From an uncultured Clostridia bacterium (lineage in GTDB: Bacteria; Bacillota; Clostridia; Oscillospirales; Acutalibacteraceae): a stretch of 43,212 bases of DNA. The translations under genes and the position numbers were made by a program. Under the pieces are notes generated by a model. The model ran no database searches. It saw only the letters and a program-made list of their open reading frames with translations, and was not told the DNA's origin. The stretch is taken from positions 1-43,212 of the forward strand of contig CALEJF010000004.1 in NCBI GenBank assembly GCA_937898625.1, given 5' to 3'. Shown one piece after another: positions 35,234-43,202 of this stretch (position 1 is the first letter of the stretch; every line of letters begins with the position of its first letter).

Positions 35234-36272
35234 AGTTTTTCTCTCCTTTTAGAACTTTATCTATTGATTCAAAATGTTTCCTTGATTTGATTTTTAAGTA
35301 GTTTTTATTGATAATTCCTTTAGAACTTCTATTAAAATCCACATAGTTAAAATCTATCTTATCAATTTCATTAATATTGATATAATTACCAATAAATTTA
35401 TAAGAAACTATAGCGTGGTATAACTTTTCATTGTAACATATTGGAAACGTAGGAATGCCATAATTCCATCCTAGAATAACTGAATGGAAACGAGTTCCAA
35501 TAATATAAGAAGCAACTAAAAATTTTTCTAAAAAAGCCTGAATATCGCCTTCGTAAATAATAATTTCAGTTTTTGATTTTGCCTTTTTTGAAAGAAGATT
35601 ATATATTTCTTTTGCTGCGATGTCGTCTTCTTGTTTCGCCGAAAAAGCTGCTAAAGTAATTGTGTATCCTATTTCTACATATTTTTCAATAAATTTGGCT
35701 AATTTTGCGAAATATATATTTTCATCATAATATATAAGACCGGATCTTTTATTTTGTTTAATGCAAGATATTGCAACATTTTTTTGTGTTTTAACATTTG
35801 GCAAAGTATAATCCAAAAGAATATCAGGAGCCCAACACATATTATCAAATTTAAACAAATTATAAGAATATTCATCTCTAAAAACGATTCCATCAATTGT
35901 TTTGAACCATCTTTTATATAAAAGATAAAAGATTTTTGAAGAAAATGGCCCAAAATTTGCACCGATTATATATGTAGGAATACCCAGTATTTTCGTTTCT
36001 TTATCAATCTTATATTTTTGCCAAACACTTTTATTTACAGATTGCATAAATATAGAGCCACCAATAATGATTTGAAAATTAAATTTTATTTGTTTAATTC
36101 TATCTATTTCCGTTACAACAGTTAGGTTGGATACTTTTTCTAATGCGGTTTTATATTGTTCATTGCATAAAACATAAAAGTAAATATTAGGATACCTGCA
36201 ACATAAATGTTTAATAAACATATCGTCTCCTAGATTTTTTTCCGTATATGCATTTATCAGTACTTTTTTCAT
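35226..36272 (-). CDS. Polysaccharide pyruvyl transferase family protein
   Basis: 348 aa. It begins MKKVLINAYTEKNLGDDMFIKHLC, the CsaB/WcaK-type start. IIIGGSIFMQS, GIPTYIIGANFGPF and the C-terminal VASYIIGTRFHSVILGWNYGIPTFPICYNEK (with the conserved R-F-H) are family hallmarks. These enzymes add ketal pyruvate to cell-wall or capsule sugars using phosphoenolpyruvate. ATG at 36272 is preferred over a TTG at 36284, because the GGGAG ribosome site falls between them, inside the right inverted repeat. It is the first gene read inward from the right end of the invertible segment, followed by the glycosyltransferase. Confidence 0.9.
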   Translation of the reverse strand: MKKVLINAYTEKNLGDDMFIKHLCCRYPNIYFYVLCNEQYKTALEKVSNLTVVTEIDRIKQIKFNFQIIIGGSIFMQSVNKSVWQKYKIDKETKILGIPTYIIGANFGPFSSKIFYLLYKRWFKTIDGIVFRDEYSYNLFKFDNMCWAPDILLDYTLPNVKTQKNVAISCIKQNKRSGLIYYDENIYFAKLAKFIEKYVEIGYTITLAAFSAKQEDDIAAKEIYNLLSKKAKSKTEIIIYEGDIQAFLEKFLVASYIIGTRFHSVILGWNYGIPTFPICYNEKLYHAIVSYKFIGNYININEIDKIDFNYVDFNRSSKGIINKNYLKIKSRKHFESIDKVLKGEKNYG

Positions 36273-36277
36273 CTTTT

Positions 36278-36304
36278 CTCCCAATAATTCCTAGTTATTG
36301 TAAG
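36278..36304 (-). repeat. Right inverted repeat (recombination site) of the invertible segment
   Basis: Exact inverted copy of 32894-32920. The outer arm TTATTGTAAG faces the recombinase gene, 76 bp away. The inner arm carries the GGGAG used by the pyruvyltransferase gene. Perfect 27/27 identity over 3.4 kb distance argues for recent exchange. Confidence 0.85.
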
Positions 36305-36379
36305 TATCTATCAAATCTCCCCGAAATTCTGTTAAAATGATTTTGCGAACACATTTTCAAAATCTCGAGGAGTGATCAA

Positions 36380-37291
36380 ATGAAAAGCATAAAAACAGCA
36401 AGTGATGAATTTATACAAGTCATCCAATCAACAAAAAATTTATCCGATAAAACGATAACGGCGTACCGTTCGGATTTAAAAGATTTTCAGGCGTTTCTGC
36501 AAGGCAATGAACTTGATGAAATGGTTGTCCTGAAATATGTGCAAGTATTATCCAAAGAGCGTAAGCTCAAAGATAACACTATTTGCCGAAAGTTAATTAC
36601 ACTGAAAATGTTCTTCAGTTTTCTTTACGAGCAAGGTTACACTGATGTTAACTACTATCAGAATCATCACTTCCGCTATAAAAAAGAACGAAGATTACCT
36701 AAAACTTTGGCGGTAAGAGAAACCTCAAAACTGCTTTCTTATCTTGTCGGCTGTACCGAAAAAGAAACAACCACTTTTGACTTGTGGAAGAATTACCGCA
36801 ATCTCGCCTTGATTGATGTACTGATTAGTACCGGTATAAGAATAGCTGAGGCTTCTAATATCTCTTTATGCGATATTATCCATTCCGAACGGACAATTCT
36901 TATACACGGCAAGGGTCGAAAGCAGAGATTGATTTACATATCTTGTAACGACACTTGGAATAATATTACCCATTGGCTGAAAATCCGTAAAAGCAGACCG
37001 ACAAACACAGATAAAGTCTTCGTAAACCGCTTTGGTGAACAACTGAGCATTCACGGCATTGAGTACATATATAACTCTGTAAAAAGAGCTTGCAGAATTA
37101 ATGAAAAATCTACACCGCACTACTTGCGGCATACATTTGCAACAAATCTTCTTGCTAACGGTGCAGATTTGCGTTCTGTTCAAGAAATTCTTGGACACAG
37201 TAGTGTTGCTACAACGGAGATATACACCGAGGTAACAACCAAAAGAAAGAAACAAGTGCTTAATAAGTATAATTACAGAAATAAACTGTAA
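36380..37291 (+). CDS. Tyrosine recombinase (XerC/D-like), probable inverter of the adjacent segment
   Basis: 303 aa, intact. The SAM-like N-terminal DNA-binding domain (about 5-95) includes TKNLSDKTITAYRSDLKDFQAFL. The catalytic residues are all present: Arg154 (STGIRIAEA), Lys179 (HGKGRKQ), His247 and Arg250 (HYLRHTFAT), His273 (LGHSS) and the nucleophile Tyr282 (TEIYTEV). GAGGAG lies 7 nt before the ATG. It sits 76 bp from the right inverted repeat and has no phage neighbours, which fits a DNA invertase rather than an integrase. A mutated paralogue lies at 42199-43106. Confidence 0.95.
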   Translation: MKSIKTASDEFIQVIQSTKNLSDKTITAYRSDLKDFQAFLQGNELDEMVVLKYVQVLSKERKLKDNTICRKLITLKMFFSFLYEQGYTDVNYYQNHHFRYKKERRLPKTLAVRETSKLLSYLVGCTEKETTTFDLWKNYRNLALIDVLISTGIRIAEASNISLCDIIHSERTILIHGKGRKQRLIYISCNDTWNNITHWLKIRKSRPTNTDKVFVNRFGEQLSIHGIEYIYNSVKRACRINEKSTPHYLRHTFATNLLANGADLRSVQEILGHSSVATTEIYTEVTTKRKKQVLNKYNYRNKL

Positions 37292-37458
37292 TTAGTACTT
37301 ATTCTATATATAAAGTGTTGAAAGCCACAAAAAGTAACACAAAAATTTTAATGTTTTTAAAAATTGTCGGATTGACAGTTGTAACGCAGATATTTTGTTA
37401 ATATTGTCCAAACAAATTATATTTACACATATTAAAAATATCTCGATATAATTTTAGA

Positions 37459-37547
37459 TTCAAGACTACTTGCAAAAACGTTTTATTTTTTGACAAAAAT
37501 GCAGCGTTTTTGTCAAAAAATAAAACGTTTTTGCAGTTTGTCTTGAA
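37459..37547. repeat. Large palindrome, 29-bp perfect arms plus an outer 8-bp extension
   Basis: Arms 37471-37499 and 37507-37535 are perfectly complementary with a 7-nt centre. After a 4-nt mismatch on each side the pairing resumes with TTCAAGAC (37459-37466) and GTCTTGAA (37540-37547). The half from 37501 on is shared with the qat leader (26126-26160). Confidence 0.85.
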
Positions 37548-37628
37548 CAGAACTTTGTAATACGATATTTTTAACATATATCGTTATAGTTTGTTTTTTT
37601 GTAATTATATTTGTTAAGCACTTGTTTC

Positions 37629-37755
37629 TTACACTTAGCTGTTACCTCAGTGTAAATTTCTCGTTGTAGAGCGACACTACTGTGAACGAGAAATCTTTCT
37701 GTGCACAGGACAAGGTAGATACTTTAATCGACAATTTGTCCCTCCGACCTCGGTT
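37629..37755. ncRNA. Candidate structured RNA: four hairpins in a row
   Basis: TTACACT/AGTGTAA (37629-37655); ATTTCTCGTT/AACGAGAAAT (37656-37694) with an inner GTAG/CTAC stem; GGACAA/TTGTCC (37708-37741); and CCGA/TCGG (37744-37753). The block is richer in GC than its surroundings and has no credible ORF. Strand and function are not known. Confidence 0.35.
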
Positions 37756-37856
37756 GTTTGGATACAAATTTATGATGACAGTTATGGTATAGATATTTCT
37801 AATAACAAACAGAATCTTTGCCATTACGATAAAACAAATTATTGTTGTGTTTAAGT

Positions 37857-37883
37857 TTACAATACGAAAGAATTATATTGGAG
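37857..37883 (+). repeat. Degenerate recombination-site-like sequence before the phosphorylase gene
   Basis: TTACAATA, five differing or partly matching bases, then GAATTAT aligns without gaps to the perfect site at 32895-32914 (16 of 20 positions). It is followed by TTGGAG, the ribosome site of the gene at 37894, as in the perfect copies. Confidence 0.4.
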
Positions 37884-37893
37884 AAAAAACAAA

Positions 37894-39177
37894 ATGGGAA
37901 ATGCTGTTACAGAAAATCCGGTTTTTAAAAATATTAAAAAGTTCATTGAAGATGAAGAAAAAAATGTTCTAATGGAGAAATGTTATAGCGCGATAAGAAC
38001 AGAAGGAGATAGAGTATTTGATCGTTCTTTACCCTACCTTTCATCAAATGATTTCGATGCTTATTTCCCATTAGTTTCTGCTGTTATTTTTACAGCTAAT
38101 AAGTTCGAATGCGATACACTGAATTATCTCGTTATAAATCAAAATGGGGGTACGGTGCATAAAAGAAGAGAAAAAATTCATATATTTGTAAATAGTGATA
38201 TTCACTCTCCTGTTGCTTATATACTTAAAGTATCGTCGTCATATATCTTGCATTTATTAGCCAATGAAACCGGATCGTACACCCCTGGAGGTAGTTCAGA
38301 TTTGGTAAGATATATAAGCGGAAATCCTGCGCTTCGACCTTCATGTATTATTTCTTTTGGAGTTTGTTATGGAAGAAATCCAGATGAACAAATTATTGGA
38401 GATGTGCTTATTCCTCGCAAATTATATCCATGGTCAATAGGTCAAAAAGTCGTCGAAGAAGAACTGCAAATAAAGAACGATAACTTTAATTTATGGTTAG
38501 AAGAGAAATTTGATAAAAATGATATATATTCTTCTATTGCAATGTATTGCAACGATAGCGATGGTAGAATAATAGAAAAAAGCATAAGAATTAATAACGA
38601 GGAAATTAAGTTTAAAATAAATATTTCTTATGGAAACGTGAGCACAGGCGAAGCCGTTGTCTCTTCTAAGATTCTGAAAGATAAAATAGCAGCAGCAAAT
38701 CGAAATGAAAAAGAGATTGGTGGTGAAATGGAAGGATACGGTTTGGCGAAAGAGTGTGTATACTATGCAAAAATCCCGTGTGTAATAATTAAAAGTATTT
38801 GCGACTGGGGAGAACTAAAAAATATTGAAAAAGCTTTTGAAGAAAATAGAGTGAATTTTCCTAACAATTTGAAAGATAAACTCCAAGCATATGCTTCGTT
38901 TTGTGCTGGATTAACATTGTTAGATTTATTTTTAGAAGAAGGAGATAAGCTTTTGGCATCAAGTATTATCAACGGACTTAAAGAAAAATATATTTGTAAT
39001 GAATACCATTATTCATCCGAAGAAAAAATTAAAGATGGAATTAAAGAGCTTTTTGATTGTGAAATAGATTGTGATTTTATTTTTGATAATTTATTGCAAT
39101 TAAACAAATTAATTAAAGTAGAAAAAGATTACAAAAAAAAGATTGTCTACTGTATAGAAAGGAGAACAAATGCGTAA
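37894..39177 (+). CDS. Nucleoside phosphorylase-superfamily protein, putative nucleotide-cleaving immune effector
   Basis: 427 aa. Residues ~55-330 are a PNP/UDP-phosphorylase fold: YFPLVSAVIFTANKFECDTLNY, IISFGVCYGR, then IGGEMEGYGLAKEC (275-288) and IPCVIIKSICDWGE (294-307), with Asp304 at the general-acid position. The MEGYG and ICDWG form resembles ATP nucleosidase effectors described in Detocs, CBASS and Avs-type immunity. Residues ~335-427 form an extra helical domain. TTGGAG precedes the ATG by 10 nt. Its end overlaps the next gene, a P-loop NTPase, by 8 bp, so the two proteins are probably made together. Role as effector is inferred; a plain nucleosidase is the alternative. Confidence 0.82.
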   Translation: MGNAVTENPVFKNIKKFIEDEEKNVLMEKCYSAIRTEGDRVFDRSLPYLSSNDFDAYFPLVSAVIFTANKFECDTLNYLVINQNGGTVHKRREKIHIFVNSDIHSPVAYILKVSSSYILHLLANETGSYTPGGSSDLVRYISGNPALRPSCIISFGVCYGRNPDEQIIGDVLIPRKLYPWSIGQKVVEEELQIKNDNFNLWLEEKFDKNDIYSSIAMYCNDSDGRIIEKSIRINNEEIKFKINISYGNVSTGEAVVSSKILKDKIAAANRNEKEIGGEMEGYGLAKECVYYAKIPCVIIKSICDWGELKNIEKAFEENRVNFPNNLKDKLQAYASFCAGLTLLDLFLEEGDKLLASSIINGLKEKYICNEYHYSSEEKIKDGIKELFDCEIDCDFIFDNLLQLNKLIKVEKDYKKKIVYCIERRTNA

Positions 39178-41764
39178 TTCATATGATTCTAACAAAAAAA
39201 TGTACCTAAAGAATTATTTACGAGCAGATCCTCATACACAAATCTATCAGTTGAATGGAAAAGATTTAGTAAGTGAGGATATGTTTTGGGGAACCGACAC
39301 CTCAAATCCTCTTTATCTTGATTATACAAAAATTGATGGTAGATGCATCAGGATTGCTGATGGTATATCATATAATAATATTCAGACTAAAGAAGATATT
39401 GAATGTGATGATTGGCTAAAACACAACATATTTCAATCGAACTCGAATATGTTGTATGTCATACAAGGTTACGCCGGGTGCGGTAAGACTACTTTAATGA
39501 GAAATGTAATCAGGTCTAAACAAAAGAATCATTCTCTGTGCTATATAGATGTTGGCGAAAAATGGAGTTATGAATGTGAGCCGTGTCTTTTTTTTGAAGA
39601 AACATTAAGCATGTTTTTAAATTGTTTGCAATCCATTTTCAAAAGAAGCAATTGGATTAAAATTTGGGAGAAATTTTTGAGCTTAGGCAGAGATAATAAA
39701 GTTGAAAATTTAGATACGAAGATTCGTTCAATTATCAGCCCTTTAAGAACAATTATGAGTTATCACCAGCAATCTATTATTGATAATGAGAATTTTGAAT
39801 TGAATATAGAGAATGTAATTGCAGACATTGGAAGCTATTTAAGTGAACGATTCAATAAAAGTAATGATAGATATCACAATCAAGGACAGGTAGGAGTCAT
39901 TATCTCTTTGATAATGTTGCTAAATTGTGCCGATTCTATTGTAAATACAGAAGAGAATAAATCATACATTATAGTTTATGATAATTTAGATGTTATAACA
40001 AATCCTGCAATTCCTGCAGAAATGGTGCTTTCGTTATGGATAAGCATGAGCAACTATAAAAAGTATATAAAAAAAGTTTTTGATAACGATAAAAACACAC
40101 CTAATTTTTCGATATATATTGCTGTAAGAAAAGTGCTTTTTTCGCATATTACGGCTTATTTACCTGAATTAGAACAAACATTACAGCAAGACTTATCTTG
40201 TGCAATAGTTTGCGATGTGTCCGAGTTGTATTTGTCACAAAAGGTTCTTGAACACCGTATTGAGTATTGGTTGCAGAATAAAGATGTTGATTCTGAGACC
40301 AAGGAAAAATTTAATAGATTAAACAGAATTACATCCATAATGGGCGAAGTTGAAGTTTCTGAAACAGACGATGAATACTATGCGCCCAAACAAGCCATAG
40401 ATTTAGATGGATTATTTAATCATAATTTTCGTGCTTGCGCAAATATGTTATCAGAACTCTTAGAAGATTCAACTTATTCAGATGATATAACAAAAATTTT
40501 TGAAAGTTCAAAAAATCCTGATTGGCAGAAGACATCAACTTTGATATTTGCTATTTCGTCTATTTACAGGAAGTTGCGAATTTGGAATAAATTCGGATTT
40601 AGATGTAATGGTTTTGATACTAGTATATATCCAACAACACTTTTTAGAATAATTCTAACTTTTCTTTATGTTTCAAAAGTTGGTCATACTTTAAGTAGGA
40701 AGTATTTACCAAGAGAGGATATGCCGGATAATGATTTTGTATCATTGAGTAGTATTATCGAATTAATGGGTAAGGTACCATTTATCAAAATTAAAACAAG
40801 CGATACGAATGCTCAAATAGATAATCATTACAATAAAGTGGTTGGTAAAGACACAAGTGACAGAATTATTTCTTTGTTAGCCGAAATGTGTTCAACCGGT
40901 AACTCGATTACAGAGCCAACGATACGAGGCTATGAAGATGAGGATGAACTTTGGAGACGCCCTATATATTTTGTAGGAGGTGTTAAATTAGCACACACAG
41001 CCACGTCTGTAGATGAGTTGAAAAAATATTTTATAAAATGCGCTCTGGATGAGACAAAGGCTGAGAACCTTAAATTTTCTATTACAGATGAAGGTTGTGT
41101 CATCGTTAGTGATATTATAGCAAGTTTTGAATTCTATTCTGCAAGATATAATTCGAGTAAATATTCAAAGCCGCTACACCAAGTAACCGATAGTTCTGAG
41201 CTAAGAGTAATAATTCAATCAGTGTTTGATGCTATAAGCATATGTTGCAAACGTCAAATACTTTTTATGAAAAAATATATTGAAAGTTATGATGAAAATT
41301 TATCTGATGGTGATAAGAAGGATATGTATTTAAAAGAATTTTTCCATCCTCGTACAAATCCACGATTTTATGATATTTTAGGTGTGAAAAATTTGGTGGG
41401 TGAATCATTCCGACCACAGCTCCATATAGTTAGAGTGATTTATAATCATATTGCATATTTAAACGAAGTGAAAAATTTATTTGCAAAAAACAATATGTAT
41501 GATATGTGCAAGGTCATAACAGAATTCATTGGGTATTATTTGAATTTGTATAAGGAAACATTTTTCTCTGTGTTAGAAAATACTATTGGAGCGTATAACA
41601 ACTTAGTTTATAAAGATTTAGAGTTGCTTTATATGTATCAAATAAAAAAGTATGAAGAAGGTACTAACGAAAATGTAGATATTACTAGAACAAACAAAGA
41701 ACTATTAAAAAAATTAAGAGAAGAGTGTTTGCAAATTAAAGAAAATCCCCTAAATGATGAATGA
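39170..41764 (+). CDS. Large P-loop NTPase (STAND/AAA-like), partner of the phosphorylase
   Basis: 864 aa. The N-terminal ~90 residues are unassigned. Walker A is VIQGYAGCGKTTLMR (98-111; GYAGCGKTT at 100-108) and Walker B YIIVYDNLD (266-274). A long helical C-terminal part (about 400-864) has no recognised repeat or catalytic motif. The N-terminal NTPase with a large C-terminal sensor-like region resembles STAND-type immune switches, but I cannot assign a known family. It overlaps the phosphorylase-like gene by 8 bp, with AAGGAG just upstream. Inferred pair: NTPase sensor controlling a nucleotide-degrading effector. Confidence 0.85.
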   Translation: MRNSYDSNKKMYLKNYLRADPHTQIYQLNGKDLVSEDMFWGTDTSNPLYLDYTKIDGRCIRIADGISYNNIQTKEDIECDDWLKHNIFQSNSNMLYVIQGYAGCGKTTLMRNVIRSKQKNHSLCYIDVGEKWSYECEPCLFFEETLSMFLNCLQSIFKRSNWIKIWEKFLSLGRDNKVENLDTKIRSIISPLRTIMSYHQQSIIDNENFELNIENVIADIGSYLSERFNKSNDRYHNQGQVGVIISLIMLLNCADSIVNTEENKSYIIVYDNLDVITNPAIPAEMVLSLWISMSNYKKYIKKVFDNDKNTPNFSIYIAVRKVLFSHITAYLPELEQTLQQDLSCAIVCDVSELYLSQKVLEHRIEYWLQNKDVDSETKEKFNRLNRITSIMGEVEVSETDDEYYAPKQAIDLDGLFNHNFRACANMLSELLEDSTYSDDITKIFESSKNPDWQKTSTLIFAISSIYRKLRIWNKFGFRCNGFDTSIYPTTLFRIILTFLYVSKVGHTLSRKYLPREDMPDNDFVSLSSIIELMGKVPFIKIKTSDTNAQIDNHYNKVVGKDTSDRIISLLAEMCSTGNSITEPTIRGYEDEDELWRRPIYFVGGVKLAHTATSVDELKKYFIKCALDETKAENLKFSITDEGCVIVSDIIASFEFYSARYNSSKYSKPLHQVTDSSELRVIIQSVFDAISICCKRQILFMKKYIESYDENLSDGDKKDMYLKEFFHPRTNPRFYDILGVKNLVGESFRPQLHIVRVIYNHIAYLNEVKNLFAKNNMYDMCKVITEFIGYYLNLYKETFFSVLENTIGAYNNLVYKDLELLYMYQIKKYEEGTNENVDITRTNKELLKKLREECLQIKENPLNDE

Positions 41765-42198
41765 CTCCATACAACTTAATATTGAGCTGGTTATTCCTAA
41801 AAAACAGTAAATAAAACTATTAATGAATCACTTAGTTTGTATTAGTGTTTTCATCAAATAACATTATGAGTGATGGAAATATGATACATTAGCTTACAAA
41901 AAGCGGAACTTAGATTTAATATTTCTCAGTTCTGCTTAGTTCATATACGAATCTATATTCAATGCCAATTTGATTTTACGTCATTTTAACAAGTTGTTTT
42001 GGTGTATTGATGTATATTGTTTGTTTTAGAAATCCATGGGAAAATGAATGTGCAGTTAAAAATATAGCCGATGAAGCATATGAATACAGAAAAAAGCAAT
42101 CTACCCGAAAGAAGGAAAAATATTAAAGATGCTACGATTGGGTTTGGTAAGTTGTTCTTTATGTGTGTAAAAATATACATAAAAGTTCAACATGAATC
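41765..42198. other. Intergenic stretch with no convincing gene
   Basis: 434 bp. A 10-bp hairpin AAGCGGAACT / AGTTCTGCTT lies at about 41900-41939 without a strong T-run. A 38-codon frame at 42010-42126 (starting MYIVCFRNPWENE, with a charged tail) has no ribosome site and may be a fragment of a lost gene. Confidence 0.45.
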
Positions 42199-43106
42199 TC
42201 ATAATGTGTTTCTTAAATTACACCTGTCCAACACTTCCTTTTTCTTTGTGTCGTGATTTCGGTGTAGATTTCTGTGATTGACACACTACAGTGTCCTAAT
42301 AGATCTTGAACTGAACGTAAATCAGCGCCATTTGGTAATAAATTTGTTGCAAAGGTATGACACAAGTAGTGAGGAGTGGAAGACGGATTGATTCCTGCAT
42401 ATTCTTTTATCTGTTTGTATATGTATTCAATACCATGTATTCCAAGTTGATTACCACTTCGATTCACAAAGAGTTTGTTGGTTGAAATATTCATTTCTTT
42501 TCTAATGCTCAACCAATCATTCAAGTTATTCCAAGTCTCATCACAAGAAACATATATTAGTCGTTGTTTACGACCTTTGCCGTGAATAAGCAAAGTTTTT
42601 TCAGATTCGATAATGTCATCTAGTGAGATCGCTGATGCTTCACCGATTCTAATTCCAGTGCTTATAAGCACATCTATCAGCGCTAAATTCCTTGAGGTTC
42701 GCAATACTTCAGGTTAACTTTTAGCCGAGTTTCTTTCTGCTGTTGCAGTTTTAAGAATCTCGTCTATTTCTGTTTTAGATAGAGTTTTGGGTAATCTTCG
42801 TTCTTTGCGAAATCTAAAATGACAATTTTGATAGTAGTTTTGTTCTATGAGATTTTTGCTGTACAGATACTCAAAAAACATTTTTAGAGTTATCAGCCTA
42901 CGAATAATCGTAGTATCTGATAAATGCCTATCCTGCGATAAATGAGACACATATTTAACTAAAACATCGTCATCAATCTCACCACCACAAAATTTAATAA
43001 AGTCATTCAAATCAGAACTGTACGCATGACTGCTATATTCTGATATATTCTTTGTAGATTTCATAACAGAAAGACACTCTTCTGCATAAAAGTTCAAGTT
43101 CTCCAT
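42199..43106 (-). pseudogene. Inactivated tyrosine recombinase, paralogue of the one at 36380
   Basis: Homologous along its whole length to the intact recombinase (for example RLITLKMFFEYLYS, KERRLPKTL, NLALIDVLISTGIRI, HGKGRKQRLIYVS, FVNRSGNQLGIHGIEYIY). Three lesions are visible. An in-frame TAA at 42714-42716 follows ERNSAKS, and the same frame then continues PEVLRTSRNLALID. The catalytic arginine of the H-x-L-R-H box is cysteine (HYLCHTF). A frameshift in an A-rich run near 42230 replaces the expected tail KEVLDRCNLRNTL with KCWTGVI and a stop. ATG at 43106 matches the start of the paralogue. It is unlikely to be active. Confidence 0.9.
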
Positions 43107-43109
43107 ATA

Positions 43110-43165
43110 AAAACACCTCATATTTGATAAGATACGACCTATTTTATCAAATTATGAGGTGTTTT
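43110..43165 (-). promoter_or_regulatory. Hairpin over the ribosome site of the second recombinase
   Basis: Arms 43110-43130 and 43144-43165 pair over 21 bp with one bulge. On the minus strand the second arm contains GAGGTG, the ribosome site for ATG 43106, and is followed by a T-run, so it could act as an attenuator or as a translation block. Confidence 0.55.
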
Positions 43166-43175
43166 GTTAAGTTGT

Positions 43176-43202
43176 CTTACAATAACTATAAATTATTGTA
43201 AG
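43176..43202. repeat. Third recombination site, fully palindromic arms
   Basis: Arm CTTACAATAA, 7-nt spacer CTATAAA, arm TTATTGTAAG. The arms are perfectly complementary. The left arm and spacer length equal those of the sites at 32894 and 36278; the spacer shares 5 of 7 bases with 32894. It lies 70 bp upstream of the second recombinase start, as the 36278 site lies 76 bp upstream of the first. Confidence 0.75.

Larger units (their letters stand above)
37309..37893 (+). promoter_or_regulatory. Long leader of the phosphorylase-NTPase operon
   Basis: 585 bp without a gene. The first ~240 bp match the qat leader: TATAAAGTGT at 37309, AAAAAGTAACAC at 37329, TTTTTGTCAAAAAAT at 37507, in the same order. 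It holds a large palindrome (37459-37547), a run of four hairpins (37629-37755) and a site-like sequence just before the start codon (37857-37883). It begins 18 bp after the recombinase stop codon. Confidence 0.6.

Noticed and set aside
25939..37547. The two leader copies as exact attL/attR of a recent integrative element
   Set aside because: Matches are broken into blocks of 10-15 bp and the recombinase looks like an inverter; an old integration remains possible but not shown.
37642..37824. 60-codon minus-strand frame with DKLSIKVSTLSCAQKDFSF
   Set aside because: It overlaps the run of hairpins, has no good ribosome site and is better explained as structured RNA or leader DNA.
37309..37893. 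Retron-type RNA
   Set aside because: No reverse transcriptase gene anywhere in the window.
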